Source: JAVJUV01 sp040220415 (GTDB lineage: Bacteria; Pseudomonadota; Alphaproteobacteria; Rhodobacterales; Rhodobacteraceae). Taken from it: DNA of 64,000 nucleotides. The position numbers and the translations under genes were made by a program. Positions within the stretch are counted from its first letter, which is position 1; the number at the start of each line of letters is the position of its first letter. Below are positions 42,708-51,007 of this stretch, in pieces. Where the stretch lies: assembly GCA_040220415.1 (NCBI GenBank), contig JAVJUV010000050.1, positions 1 to 64,000 of the forward strand, in the 5' to 3' direction. The notes beneath the pieces were generated by a model. The model was not told the origin of the DNA. It ran no database searches and worked only from the letters and a program-made list of their open reading frames with translations.

Positions 42708-43901
42708 TCAGGTCACTGCCTGTCGCGTATGAAATTCAGGGCGATCCCAGGTTCGGTCTTTCATGATCACTGCCAGAATATCCGCCGCGCGGACGATGTC
42801 GTCCGGGGACAGATAAAGCGGCGTCAAACCGAATCGCATGATATCGGGCGCGCGAAAATCACCGATAACACCCTCCGTTATCAGCGCCTGCACTACGGCG
42901 TACCCATGTTCGAAGCGGAAAGACACCTGGCTGCCGCGACGTTCGGGGTCGCGGGGTGACGCGAGTGTGAGGTCAGGGCACGACGCTTCGACCTGCGAGA
43001 TGAAGAGTTCCGAAAGCTCGATGGAACGGGCGCGAAGATCGTTGATATCGACATTGTCCCAGACATCGAGGGCAGCATCCAGCGCGGCAAGCTGGAGGAT
43101 CGGCGGCGTCCCGACCCGCATCCTTTCTATGCCCGCGCCCGCGCGGTAGTCGAGGTCGAAATCGAAAGGAGTCTCGTGCCCCAGCCAGCCCGACAGCGCT
43201 GGCTGCGCCAAGTCCACATGCTCGGGAGCGACATAGATGAAGGCAGGGCCGCCGGGGCCGGAGTTAAGATACTTGTAAGTGCATCCGACGGCGAAGTCCG
43301 CCTTGCCATCGGTAACGTCTACCGGAAGAGCCCCCGCAGAATGCGCGAGATCCCAGACGGCAAGTCCGCCAAAACCGTGGGCCTTTTCGGTCAGCGCAGG
43401 CATGTCGTGGCGACGTCCCGTGCGGTAATCAATCTCTGTCAGCATGAGTACGGCAAGGTCGTCATCCATGGCGTGTTCGACCTCTTCAGGTTCCACGACA
43501 CGTAGTTCGTGGTTCCGGCCGAGCATGCGGACGAGGCCCTGGGCCATGTAGAGATCCGAAGGGAAATTGCCGCGGTCCGACAAGATCACGCGGCGATCGG
43601 GTCGCATCTCCAGCGCCGAAGCCAGTGCCTGATAGACCTTGACCGACAACGTATCGCCCAAAACGACCGTGCCCGGTGCAGCGCCGATCAGCCTGGCGAT
43701 CCTGTCACCAAGTCGGCGTGGCATTTCCATCCATCCGGCGTGGTTCCAGCCGGTGATCAGCATCTCACCCCATTCTTGCCGCATGGTGCGTTCCAGCCGC
43801 TCGGGTACCGCCTTTGGCAAGGGGCCAAGCGAGTTGCCATCAAGGTAGACAATGCCTTCAGGCAGTTCGAAAAGGCGGCGGGTCTCGTTGAAATCGGTCA
43901 T
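42708..43901 (-). CDS. kynU: Kynureninase
   Basis: 397 aa PLP enzyme. Cleaves kynurenine to anthranilate and alanine. PLP Lys210 in GCTYKYLNSGPGG, EIDYRTGRRHDM and WDLAHSAGALP (about 183-193) are family signatures. kynA and kynB are not in the window. It is divergent from the ICMT-like gene with 48 bases between starts. Confidence 0.94.
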   Translation of the reverse strand: MTDFNETRRLFELPEGIVYLDGNSLGPLPKAVPERLERTMRQEWGEMLITGWNHAGWMEMPRRLGDRIARLIGAAPGTVVLGDTLSVKVYQALASALEMRPDRRVILSDRGNFPSDLYMAQGLVRMLGRNHELRVVEPEEVEHAMDDDLAVLMLTEIDYRTGRRHDMPALTEKAHGFGGLAVWDLAHSAGALPVDVTDGKADFAVGCTYKYLNSGPGGPAFIYVAPEHVDLAQPALSGWLGHETPFDFDLDYRAGAGIERMRVGTPPILQLAALDAALDVWDNVDINDLRARSIELSELFISQVEASCPDLTLASPRDPERRGSQVSFRFEHGYAVVQALITEGVIGDFRAPDIMRFGLTPLYLSPDDIVRAADILAVIMKDRTWDRPEFHTRQAVT

Positions 43902-43949
43902 GGCCGAAAGGCATAGCGAAGGGTTTCGGCGACCGCTAGGCTTGGCGGC

Positions 43950-44381
43950 ATGAAATGGATCGATCTTCCACCTGTCTGGCTGCTGGCAGGGGTAGCTGTC
44001 GCCTGGTTCTGGCGCTGGCCGGCAGCCTGGAACGGCGTATTTTGGGCGGGCATCGTCTGCTTGGGCCTCGCAGCGGTCCTGACGGTTGCCGCGCTCATCG
44101 AGTTCGCCCGTGCCAGGACAACCATTGTTCCGCGAGAAGTGCCGTCGGCGCTGATTACCGGGGGTGTCTTCCGGTTGTCCCGAAATCCGATCTATGTGGC
44201 GGACCTGCTGATACTGGCCGCCTTTTCACTGATATGGGGCAGCATCCCGGGGCTTGTGCTGGTGCCGTTTCTGGGCTGGATCATCCAAACGCGCTTTATC
44301 GCTGGAGAAGAGGCGCGATTGTCCAGCATGTTCGGAGCCGAATTCGAGGCATACCGGTCGTCGACCCGGCGCTGGATCTAG
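43950..44381 (+). CDS. Isoprenylcysteine carboxyl methyltransferase-like membrane protein
   Basis: 143 aa with four hydrophobic segments. The ICMT/PEMT C-terminal SAM-binding motif is visible: SRNPIYVADLLIL (about 77-89) and RFIAGEEARLSSMFGAEFEAY. Bacterial members methylate lipids or small hydrophobic substrates; the substrate here is unknown. The gene is followed after 113 bases by pntA. Confidence 0.88.
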   Translation: MKWIDLPPVWLLAGVAVAWFWRWPAAWNGVFWAGIVCLGLAAVLTVAALIEFARARTTIVPREVPSALITGGVFRLSRNPIYVADLLILAAFSLIWGSIPGLVLVPFLGWIIQTRFIAGEEARLSSMFGAEFEAYRSSTRRWI

Positions 44382-44494
44382 CGAACAAGGATGCTGCGAT
44401 GTTTGATCCGCTTGTGAAGGAATCGTTCGCCAGCTAGACAGCGTGGGATTTCGGCCCATGTTCGGGCAAAACGAAAGCTACGGGGGGACAGCCC

Positions 44495-46066
44495 ATGAAA
44501 ATCGGTGTGCCGAAGGAAAGCGCAGCAGGTGAAGCACGGGTGGCGATGACGCCGCAAAGTGCGAAGGACCTGCAGAAGCTGGGCTATGAGTGCCTTATCG
44601 AGAAAAGCGCCGGGCTTCTGGCCGGGTTCGATGACGCGGCCTATGAGGCCGCTGGCGTCAAGGTTGTTGCAGCGGCAACGCTCTGGAAGAATTCCGATAT
44701 CGTGGCAAAGGTGCGCCCCCCCACGGAGGCGGAAACGAAGAAGCTGAGCGAAGGGCAGACGCTGATTTCGTTCTTCTATCCGGCTTCGAACGAGAAATTG
44801 CTGGAGACCGCCCGGCAGCAGAAGGCCAACGTGATCGCGATGGACATGGTGCCACGGATCAGTCGCGCCCAGAAGATGGACGCGCTGTCTTCCATGGCGA
44901 ACATTGCCGGGTACCGTGCCGTGATCGAGGCGGGCAGCAACTTCGGTCGTTTCTTCACGGGCCAGGTGACCGCCGCCGGCAAGGTGCCACCAGCCAAGGT
45001 TCTGGTGGTGGGTGCCGGCGTGGCGGGACTTGCGGCAATCGGGACGGCGACCAGCCTGGGCGCGATCACCTATGCATTCGACGTTCGCCCGGAAGTGGCC
45101 GAGCAGATCGAGTCGATGGGTGCCGAATTCGTTTATCTCGACTTCGAGGAGCAAACTCAGGATGGCGCTGCCACCGGCGGATATGCGGCTCCGTCCAGCC
45201 CTGAATTCCGGGAAGCGCAGTTAAAGAAGTTCCGTGAACTGGCGCCCGAGGTCGATATCGTCATCTCCACCGCGCTGATCCCGAACCGGGATGCGCCCGT
45301 GCTGTGGACCAAAGATATGGTCGAGATGATGAAGCCGGGATCGGTAATCGTCGACCTGGCGGCCGAGCGGGGCGGCAACTGCGAGTTGACCAGGCCGGAC
45401 GAAAAAATCGTAACCGAGAATGGCGTTACCATTGTCGGCTATACCGATTTCCCCTCTCGGATGGCTACGCAGTCTTCGCTGCTTTACTCGACGAACATCC
45501 GCCACATGATGACCGATCTGACACCCGAGAAGGACGGTCAGGTCTTTCACAACATGGAAGATGACGTCATCCGCGGCGCGACCGTGACACATGCTGGCGA
45601 AATTACCTGGCCACCCCCACCGCCAAAGGTGCAGGCAATTGCCGCGGCTCCGAAGAAAGAGAAGCCGAAAGAGCTTACGGCGGAGGAAAAGCGGGCCAAG
45701 GAAGTCGCCGAATTCAAGGATGCCACCAAGCGACAAGTCGGCATGCTCGTTGCTGGTGGGGCGCTGATGCTGCTGATCGGGGCCTATGCGCCTGCCAGCT
45801 TCATGCAGCATTTCGTGGTATTCGCACTGGCCTGTTTCGTAGGCTTCCAGGTGATCTGGGGCGTGGCGCATTCGCTGCATACTCCGCTGATGGCCGTCAC
45901 AAATGCGATTTCGGGGATCGTCGTCGTAGGGGCGTTGTTGCAGGTGGGATCGGGCAATCTGCTTGTGGTCCTGCTGGCGGCAATTTCGATCCTGATCGCC
46001 TCGATCAATATCTTTGGCGGCTTTCTGGTCACGCGCCGGATGCTTGCCATGTTTCAGAAGTCTTAA
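44495..46066 (+). CDS. pntA: Proton-translocating NAD(P) transhydrogenase, alpha subunit
   Basis: 523 aa, the E. coli-type fused alpha chain. The N-terminal dI domain opens with KIGVPKESAAGEARVA, then the Rossmann motif VVGAGVAGLAAIGTA (about 169-183) binds NAD(H). A Lys/Glu linker (about 385-415) connects to four membrane helices (GMLVAGGALMLLIGAY to ILIASINIFGGFLVTRR). Uses the proton gradient to reduce NADP+ with NADH. pntB starts 15 bases after the stop. Confidence 0.97.
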   Translation: MKIGVPKESAAGEARVAMTPQSAKDLQKLGYECLIEKSAGLLAGFDDAAYEAAGVKVVAAATLWKNSDIVAKVRPPTEAETKKLSEGQTLISFFYPASNEKLLETARQQKANVIAMDMVPRISRAQKMDALSSMANIAGYRAVIEAGSNFGRFFTGQVTAAGKVPPAKVLVVGAGVAGLAAIGTATSLGAITYAFDVRPEVAEQIESMGAEFVYLDFEEQTQDGAATGGYAAPSSPEFREAQLKKFRELAPEVDIVISTALIPNRDAPVLWTKDMVEMMKPGSVIVDLAAERGGNCELTRPDEKIVTENGVTIVGYTDFPSRMATQSSLLYSTNIRHMMTDLTPEKDGQVFHNMEDDVIRGATVTHAGEITWPPPPPKVQAIAAAPKKEKPKELTAEEKRAKEVAEFKDATKRQVGMLVAGGALMLLIGAYAPASFMQHFVVFALACFVGFQVIWGVAHSLHTPLMAVTNAISGIVVVGALLQVGSGNLLVVLLAAISILIASINIFGGFLVTRRMLAMFQKS

Positions 46067-46081
46067 GAAGGGGTCGGGAAC

Positions 46082-47563
46082 ATGCTGTCTACCGGACTTG
46101 TTTCGGCCACCTATATCGCGGCCTCGGTTCTGTTCATTCTTGCCCTCGGCGGCCTGAAAAACCAGGAAAGCGCCAAGCGCGCGATCTGGTACGGGATCGT
46201 CGGCATGGGCTTGGCCATGGTGGCCACGATCTTCAGCCCCGGCGTTGGGAACCTCTGGCTCATCATTCTGACGGTGGCCGCTGGCGCAGTCGCTGGGGTC
46301 TTTGTCGCGCAGCGGGTGCAGATGACGGAGATGCCGCAGCTCGTGGCGGCGCTTCACAGCTTTGTCGGTCTGGCGGCCGTATTCATCGGGCTTAATGCCG
46401 ATATCATGCTGTCCACCGTCTCGGCGCTACGGGACGGCGGTACGGCACTGGCCGATGCCGACCTGACGGCGTTCGGAGAGAAATTGTGGAAGAAGGATGC
46501 GGTGGAAGTCGCGATCCTGAAGGTCGAGGTCTTTCTTGGCATCTTCATCGGTGCGGTAACGTTCACCGGGTCGGTCGTCGCCTTCGGCAAGCTGGCCGGC
46601 AAGATCGACGGCAAGCCCAAAAAGCTGATCCTGCCAAACGCCGAAGCTCCGATTCCGTTCATCTCTGGTCATTGGCTGAATGCGCTGTCGGTTATCGCCT
46701 GTCTGATCCTGGGGATTGCCTATTTCAACGGCGCGGACATCTGGACGATGGTGCTGGTCACGCTGATCGCGGGCTTCATCGGGTGGCACCTGATCATGGG
46801 GATCGGTGGTGCGGACATGCCCGTCGTTGTCTCCATGCTGAACAGCTATTCGGGCTGGGCGGCGGCGGCCATCGGCTTCACCTTGGGGAATGATCTGCTG
46901 ATCGTCACCGGCGCGCTGGTCGGCTCCTCGGGTGCGATCCTGTCCTACATCATGTGCAAGGCCATGAACCGGCATTTCGTCAGCGTCATCCTTGGTGGCT
47001 TTGGTGGAGACGGAGGACCTGCCATGGCGGTCGAGGGCGAGCAGATCGCCATCGATGCCGACGGCGTGGCCGCGGCCCTGAACGATGCCGATTCGATCAT
47101 CATCATCCCGGGCTACGGCATGGCCGTTGCGCAGGCGCAGCAGTCGGTCAGCGAACTGACCCGGAAGCTCCGGGCGCAAGGCAAGCAAGTGCGTTTCGCG
47201 ATTCATCCGGTCGCGGGCCGTTTGCCAGGGCACATGAACGTGCTTCTGGCCGAAGCCAAGGTTCCATACGACATCGTGCTGGAAATGGACGAAATCAACG
47301 ATGACTTCCCGAACACGGATGTCGCAATCGTCATCGGCTCGAACGACATCGTGAACCCTGCCGCACAGGACGACCCTAACAGCCCGATTGCCGGTATGCC
47401 GGTTCTGGAATGCTGGAAAGCCAAGCAGGTGTTCGTCTCGAAGCGCGGGCAGGGTACCGGTTATTCAGGTATCGAAAATCCGCTCTTCTACAAGGAGAAC
47501 ACACGGATGTTTTACGGCGATGCCAAGGCGTCTCTGGACAGTCTTCTGCCCAAGATTGACTGA
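46082..47563 (+). CDS. pntB: Proton-translocating NAD(P) transhydrogenase, beta subunit
   Basis: 493 aa. Nine or so N-terminal membrane helices carry the proton path; the C-terminal dIII domain binds NADP(H), with GYGMAVAQAQQSV (about 342-354), GRLPGHMNVLLAEA and YDIVLEMDEIN. Pairs with PntA. A strong terminator at 47604-47634 ends the operon. Confidence 0.97.
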   Translation: MLSTGLVSATYIAASVLFILALGGLKNQESAKRAIWYGIVGMGLAMVATIFSPGVGNLWLIILTVAAGAVAGVFVAQRVQMTEMPQLVAALHSFVGLAAVFIGLNADIMLSTVSALRDGGTALADADLTAFGEKLWKKDAVEVAILKVEVFLGIFIGAVTFTGSVVAFGKLAGKIDGKPKKLILPNAEAPIPFISGHWLNALSVIACLILGIAYFNGADIWTMVLVTLIAGFIGWHLIMGIGGADMPVVVSMLNSYSGWAAAAIGFTLGNDLLIVTGALVGSSGAILSYIMCKAMNRHFVSVILGGFGGDGGPAMAVEGEQIAIDADGVAAALNDADSIIIIPGYGMAVAQAQQSVSELTRKLRAQGKQVRFAIHPVAGRLPGHMNVLLAEAKVPYDIVLEMDEINDDFPNTDVAIVIGSNDIVNPAAQDDPNSPIAGMPVLECWKAKQVFVSKRGQGTGYSGIENPLFYKENTRMFYGDAKASLDSLLPKID

Positions 47564-47603
47564 GCTAAATATACACGGCAATTCGTTGGTTGCCGTTGAC
47601 ACT

Positions 47604-47636
47604 AAGGGGCCCTGCGCTTTTCGCAGGGCCTTTTCA
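47604..47636 (+). terminator. Rho-independent terminator of pntAB
   Basis: GGCCCTGCG (47608-47616) pairs with CGCAGGGCC (47622-47630) around a 5-base loop, followed by TTTTC. Confidence 0.92.
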
Positions 47637-48020
47637 TTTCACAGCGTGCAAGAAACGATTTGCATCGACCTCCGAACCAACCGCGTCGCCCAGGTCTTTG
47701 TGTAGTGGTCGTAAGGGCGATCTCAGAAGATGCATCCGTCGCTCGTACCGACGAACTTGGCTCCGCCACCTCAAGTCGCGATGCATCCGCACCGACGCTG
47801 AATCAACCGGTTGCCAGACCGTATCGACGGGCAAAATTGGCGCGGCGCCTATCAGGCCAAAACGGCTTCCGGGAAGACTCTGGCGACGTCGAGGTCGAGT
47901 TGGACACGATGCTTGACAGCGGTGCCAGCGACAAGGTGCGTCGATGTGGCTGACGTTGGCATGGGGACTGGCGGCGTCTCTGGGAAGCCACCAGTCCTTG
48001 CGGGGCGCGGCCAGCGAGCC
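47637..48020. other. 384-bp region with no convincing gene
   Basis: Several short frames are open on both strands but none has a convincing start, ribosome site, composition or recognisable family. The longest minus frame (47634-47834, 66 aa) reads Arg-rich. I see no promoter, repeat or strong hairpin beyond the pntB terminator. It may be decayed sequence between pntB and the convergent SET-domain gene. Confidence 0.5.
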
Positions 48021-48428
48021 TCAGTGCGCGGCCACAGCAACCCTGTGCCGTGGCGGCTGCATGACGATGGCCCCGTCGGTGAAGGTCGAGTAGTGGCAGG
48101 TCAACTCTGTGCCGGCGGGAATGTCGTAGACGGCGATGCCATGAACCTGATCCGAGAAGTCGAGATTCGGCTCGTCGGCGTGATTCATGAACCGACCTTC
48201 GTCGGACTCGAGAATGATGAATCCGGGATTGTTCCAGTCGGGATAGCTGTATCGTTCAAGGAACTCCCGGACGTGAGGCGCGACATCGTCGAGTTTCGAG
48301 ACCGGAATTGACACGTCCAGTATCGGGTCGCTTTGCCAGACGTTCTGCCCCTTCTTGATGTCATCATGGCAAAAGACACCCAGTCCCTCGATCGAGGACG
48401 GGGCGAGGTAGCAGCGCACTATCATCAT
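48021..48428 (-). CDS. Compact SET-domain protein
   Basis: 135 aa, essentially one SET domain. GLGVFCHDDIKKGQ (about 15-28), the cofactor motif RFMNHADEPN (about 79-88) and GTELTCHYSTF (about 105-115) match the conserved SET blocks. SET enzymes methylate protein lysines. No post-SET zinc site or fused domain is present, so target choice must come from the fold alone. It is 131 bases behind rluE, facing the same way. Confidence 0.88.
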   Translation of the reverse strand: MMIVRCYLAPSSIEGLGVFCHDDIKKGQNVWQSDPILDVSIPVSKLDDVAPHVREFLERYSYPDWNNPGFIILESDEGRFMNHADEPNLDFSDQVHGIAVYDIPAGTELTCHYSTFTDGAIVMQPPRHRVAVAAH

Positions 48429-48559
48429 GCGCCTGATCCTTCTGAAAGCCGGACCGCCTGCCGGGGTGTGTGCGAATCAGTCTGAAATGCGGCGCGTGGC
48501 GGGCCGCGCTCTGCCAGATTGTGCGATTGGCGGAGATTTTCAATGGGGCTCTTGCGGCC

Positions 48560-49102
48560 TCAGGCGTCGCGCCATTCGCCCGGCGCAAGATCGCCGATCG
48601 ACCAGTCTCCGATCCGCCACCGGACCAGGCGCAGCGTGGGGAGCCCGATGGCTGCTGTCATCCGGCGCACTTGCCGGTTTCGTCCTTCCGTGAGGGTGAT
48701 TTCCAGCCACCGATCGGGGATGGATTTGCGAACCCGGACCGGTGGATCGCGGTCCCAGATACCGGGCGGGTCGATCATGCGCACCTGTGCCGGACGCGTC
48801 TTGCCGTCTTTCAGCGTCACGCCTTGGCGCAGCGGCGCCAGATCGGCGTCGGATGGGTAGCCTTCGACCTGTACGAGGTAGGTTTTTTCCGTCCGGGCCT
48901 TGGGCGAAGCGATCCGGGCCTGAAGCCTGCCATCGTCGGTCAGCACCAGAAGTCCCTCGCTGTCCCGGTCAAGCCGTCCGGCGGCATAAACGCCCGGCGG
49001 CAGACCGAAGCCCGATAGGGTCGGCCGGGGCGTTGGGTTCTTCGTGTCCGTGAATTGCGTGAGCACACCCATCGGCTTGTTGAATAGGATTACTCGGGGC
49101 AT
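48560..49102 (-). CDS. rluE: Pseudouridine synthase RluE type
   Basis: 180 aa, no S4 domain, as in RluE, which modifies U2457 of 23S rRNA. Catalytic motif GRLDRDSEGLLVLT with the active Asp (about 43-56), substrate block RTEKTYLVQVEG and the late EGRNRQVRRMTAAIG. Six bases separate it from the methyltransferase gene upstream, so it is the last gene of a three-gene unit. Confidence 0.94.
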   Translation of the reverse strand: MPRVILFNKPMGVLTQFTDTKNPTPRPTLSGFGLPPGVYAAGRLDRDSEGLLVLTDDGRLQARIASPKARTEKTYLVQVEGYPSDADLAPLRQGVTLKDGKTRPAQVRMIDPPGIWDRDPPVRVRKSIPDRWLEITLTEGRNRQVRRMTAAIGLPTLRLVRWRIGDWSIGDLAPGEWRDA

Positions 49103-49108
49103 GTCGTC

Positions 49109-49741
49109 TCAGAGACGGCGGAAGGTGACAATGTAGCCGGTATCCTGGTCATGGCCCTCGGGGGCTCTGTCCGGATCGGCGTAGATCTTTTCCTCTGACA
49201 TCTCGGGCAGCGACACCAGGCCATCGCCCGCCAGCGCAACAAATGTCGGCTCAAACCCCATCTCTGTCCAGACCTGCAGTCGCACGGTGATCACGGCAAG
49301 GGCGCCGCGTGCAAGGATACGCACCAGTTCGGGCAGTGCCTCGGCGCCGACGTGGCCGTGCGTGAAGGTGCCCGAACTGACAAGACCGGCATAGGTGGCA
49401 TCCGGGATCGGAAGTGTCTGCTTCAGGTTCGCTTCGATCAAGTTGCGGTAATGGCCCTTTCTGCGGGCCACGGCCAGCATCTCGGGCGAAAGATCCAGCC
49501 CGTCCAGAACCGCGCCGTCCGGGAAGTGCTCTCCGATGACGCCAGTGCCGCAGCCGACGTCCAGGCAGGGTTCGCCACCGCCGGTTTCCAGATAGGTTCG
49601 AACGACGATTTCGGGGAAGCGATACGTTGTGGCTTCGACAAAGCCCGCATCATAGGTTGCGGCCCAATTGCTGTAGAGCCGGAGATTGTCTTCTGGTGTT
49701 TCCACCTTGTAGGCAATTTCAAGGTCTGGATCGTCAGGCAT
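49109..49741 (-). CDS. Class I SAM-dependent methyltransferase
   Basis: 210 aa. SAM motif I is LDVGCGTGVIGE (about 60-71), motif II region GLDLSPEMLAVARRKGHY (about 80-97), and DATYAGLVSSGTFTHG near 113-128. It resembles the WBSCR27-type family of small-molecule or tRNA-independent methyltransferases; substrate unknown. Eight bases from the upstream reductase gene and six from rluE, so the three are co-transcribed. Confidence 0.88.
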   Translation of the reverse strand: MPDDPDLEIAYKVETPEDNLRLYSNWAATYDAGFVEATTYRFPEIVVRTYLETGGGEPCLDVGCGTGVIGEHFPDGAVLDGLDLSPEMLAVARRKGHYRNLIEANLKQTLPIPDATYAGLVSSGTFTHGHVGAEALPELVRILARGALAVITVRLQVWTEMGFEPTFVALAGDGLVSLPEMSEEKIYADPDRAPEGHDQDTGYIVTFRRL

Positions 49742-49749
49742 GGCCTATC

Positions 49750-50703
49750 TTACCGCGGCGGAACCACCTCGTAACCCCTTTCTTCCGGCTCGTCGTCGAC
49801 CATCTCGGCGGGAAAGCCCGGCGCGGTGATGTCGAGGCCGGTTGCCTCTTCCAGGCGACGGATAATGTCGTCGGATTGCGCGCGGGCGCCATAGCGGGAC
49901 TGACCGTCCTTGAAGATCTCGATCATCAGGGGCGAGATCTCCAGCGGCACGCCGTTGTCCTCGGCGATCTTGTGGAATAGCCCGATATCCTTCAGCACGA
50001 GATCCATCGTGAAATCTATGGTGCGCGAGCCGTTCAGGATGACCTGGGATTCGGTCTCGTGGACGAAAGAGGTGCCCGAGGATATCTTGATCGCCTCGTA
50101 TGTGGTGGCCAGGTCCAGTCCAGCGGCTTTCATCGTCACCATCGCCTCGCAAAGTGTCAGCAGATTGGCGGTGGCGAGGTAGTTGGTCATGACTTTCAGC
50201 GTCGAGGCGGTGCCGATGGGTCCTGTGTGAAGGACGCGGCGGCCGAGGACAGTCAGGATGGGAAGCATACGCTCGAATGTTTCCCGGTCGCAGCCCGCGA
50301 AGATCGAGATGTTACCTGTCGCCGCCCTATGGCAGCCGCCTGAGACCGGGCATTCGATGGCCGCAGCACCTGTTCGCTGCACCAGCGCGGCGAGGCGCGC
50401 CATTTCTGAGGCATCCGTCGTGGACATCTCTGCCCAGATCTTTCCGGGAGCCAGGCCACCAAGAACACCTTCCTCTCCTTCCATCACTGCCGCACAGGCG
50501 GCGGGCGAGGGCAGGCAGGTGATGACGAGGTCAACCGTGCGGGCCATTTCGGCTGGACTTTCGGCCCAGCTGGCTCCCTTGGCCAGGAAAGGGTCGGCCG
50601 CGGAACGGTCCAGGTCGCGCACTGTCAGGTCGAAGCCGTTGCGAAGGATCGAACCTGCCAGCTTTCCGCCGACGTTACCCAGACCTATGAAGCCGATTTT
50701 CAT
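49750..50703 (-). CDS. 3-hydroxyisobutyrate dehydrogenase-like NAD(P) oxidoreductase
   Basis: 317 aa from ATG 50703 (MKIGFIGLGNVGGKLAG), with AGAGGAA ahead. Rossmann motif GLGNVGGKLA (about 7-16), substrate motif ECPVSGGCHRAATGN (about 123-137) and catalytic Lys in TLKVMTNYLA. The family oxidises beta-hydroxyacids; this one could act on 3-hydroxyisobutyrate, tartronate semialdehyde or a related acid. First gene of the unit with the methyltransferase and rluE. Confidence 0.92.
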   Translation of the reverse strand: MKIGFIGLGNVGGKLAGSILRNGFDLTVRDLDRSAADPFLAKGASWAESPAEMARTVDLVITCLPSPAACAAVMEGEEGVLGGLAPGKIWAEMSTTDASEMARLAALVQRTGAAAIECPVSGGCHRAATGNISIFAGCDRETFERMLPILTVLGRRVLHTGPIGTASTLKVMTNYLATANLLTLCEAMVTMKAAGLDLATTYEAIKISSGTSFVHETESQVILNGSRTIDFTMDLVLKDIGLFHKIAEDNGVPLEISPLMIEIFKDGQSRYGARAQSDDIIRRLEEATGLDITAPGFPAEMVDDEPEERGYEVVPPR

Positions 50704-50889
50704 GTGTGTTCCTCTCATGTTGCAGCCAAACTCTCAGCTCCCCCGGTTGGCGAACCGCTTGTTTGCGGCGGCATGATTGCTCATTCGCGACGTGTCCAAA
50801 AGATCGCATTTGGGAGGGGCCAAAAGACTGCGGAAGAATTCCGCAATTTTCCCTCTTGCGCGACTCGGCAATCGGTCTCATATGCGCGA

Positions 50890-51007
50890 TCAAGACGCCA
50901 ACGCACGCGCCTCTGGCCACGGGCCTATCCCACGCGTTTATGCAGCGACGGTAACGTCTCCCTTGGAACTGAGCGGCCATATATGGCCGGGTCTATTGGA
51001 GATGACC
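50890..51007 (+). promoter_or_regulatory. Structured leader of the ornithine decarboxylase gene, speF-motif candidate
   Basis: Of the 304 bases without a gene between the divergent dehydrogenase and decarboxylase genes, this part is highly structured. A hairpin GACG-GTAA-CGTC (50947-50958) has a GNRA loop, and a 16-base perfect palindrome CGGCCATATATGGCCG (50974-50989) can fold into a hairpin with a TATA loop; it ends 18 bases before the ATG and just ahead of GGAG. A promoter may be TTGCGC (50856-50861) with TCATAT about 16 bases on. Alphaproteobacterial ornithine decarboxylase genes are known to carry a conserved leader, the speF RNA. A further stem TGCGGAA/TTCCGCA with ATTTT lies at 50829-50850. 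Confidence 0.5.

Noticed and set aside
47634..47834. Possible transposase remnant (Arg-rich minus frame)
   Set aside because: No catalytic motif, no terminal inverted repeats, no target duplication. I cannot support a mobile element.
50777..51007. In-frame 76-codon extension at the decarboxylase N-terminus
   Set aside because: The extension is not family-like and would span the structured leader; GGAG marks the start at 51008.
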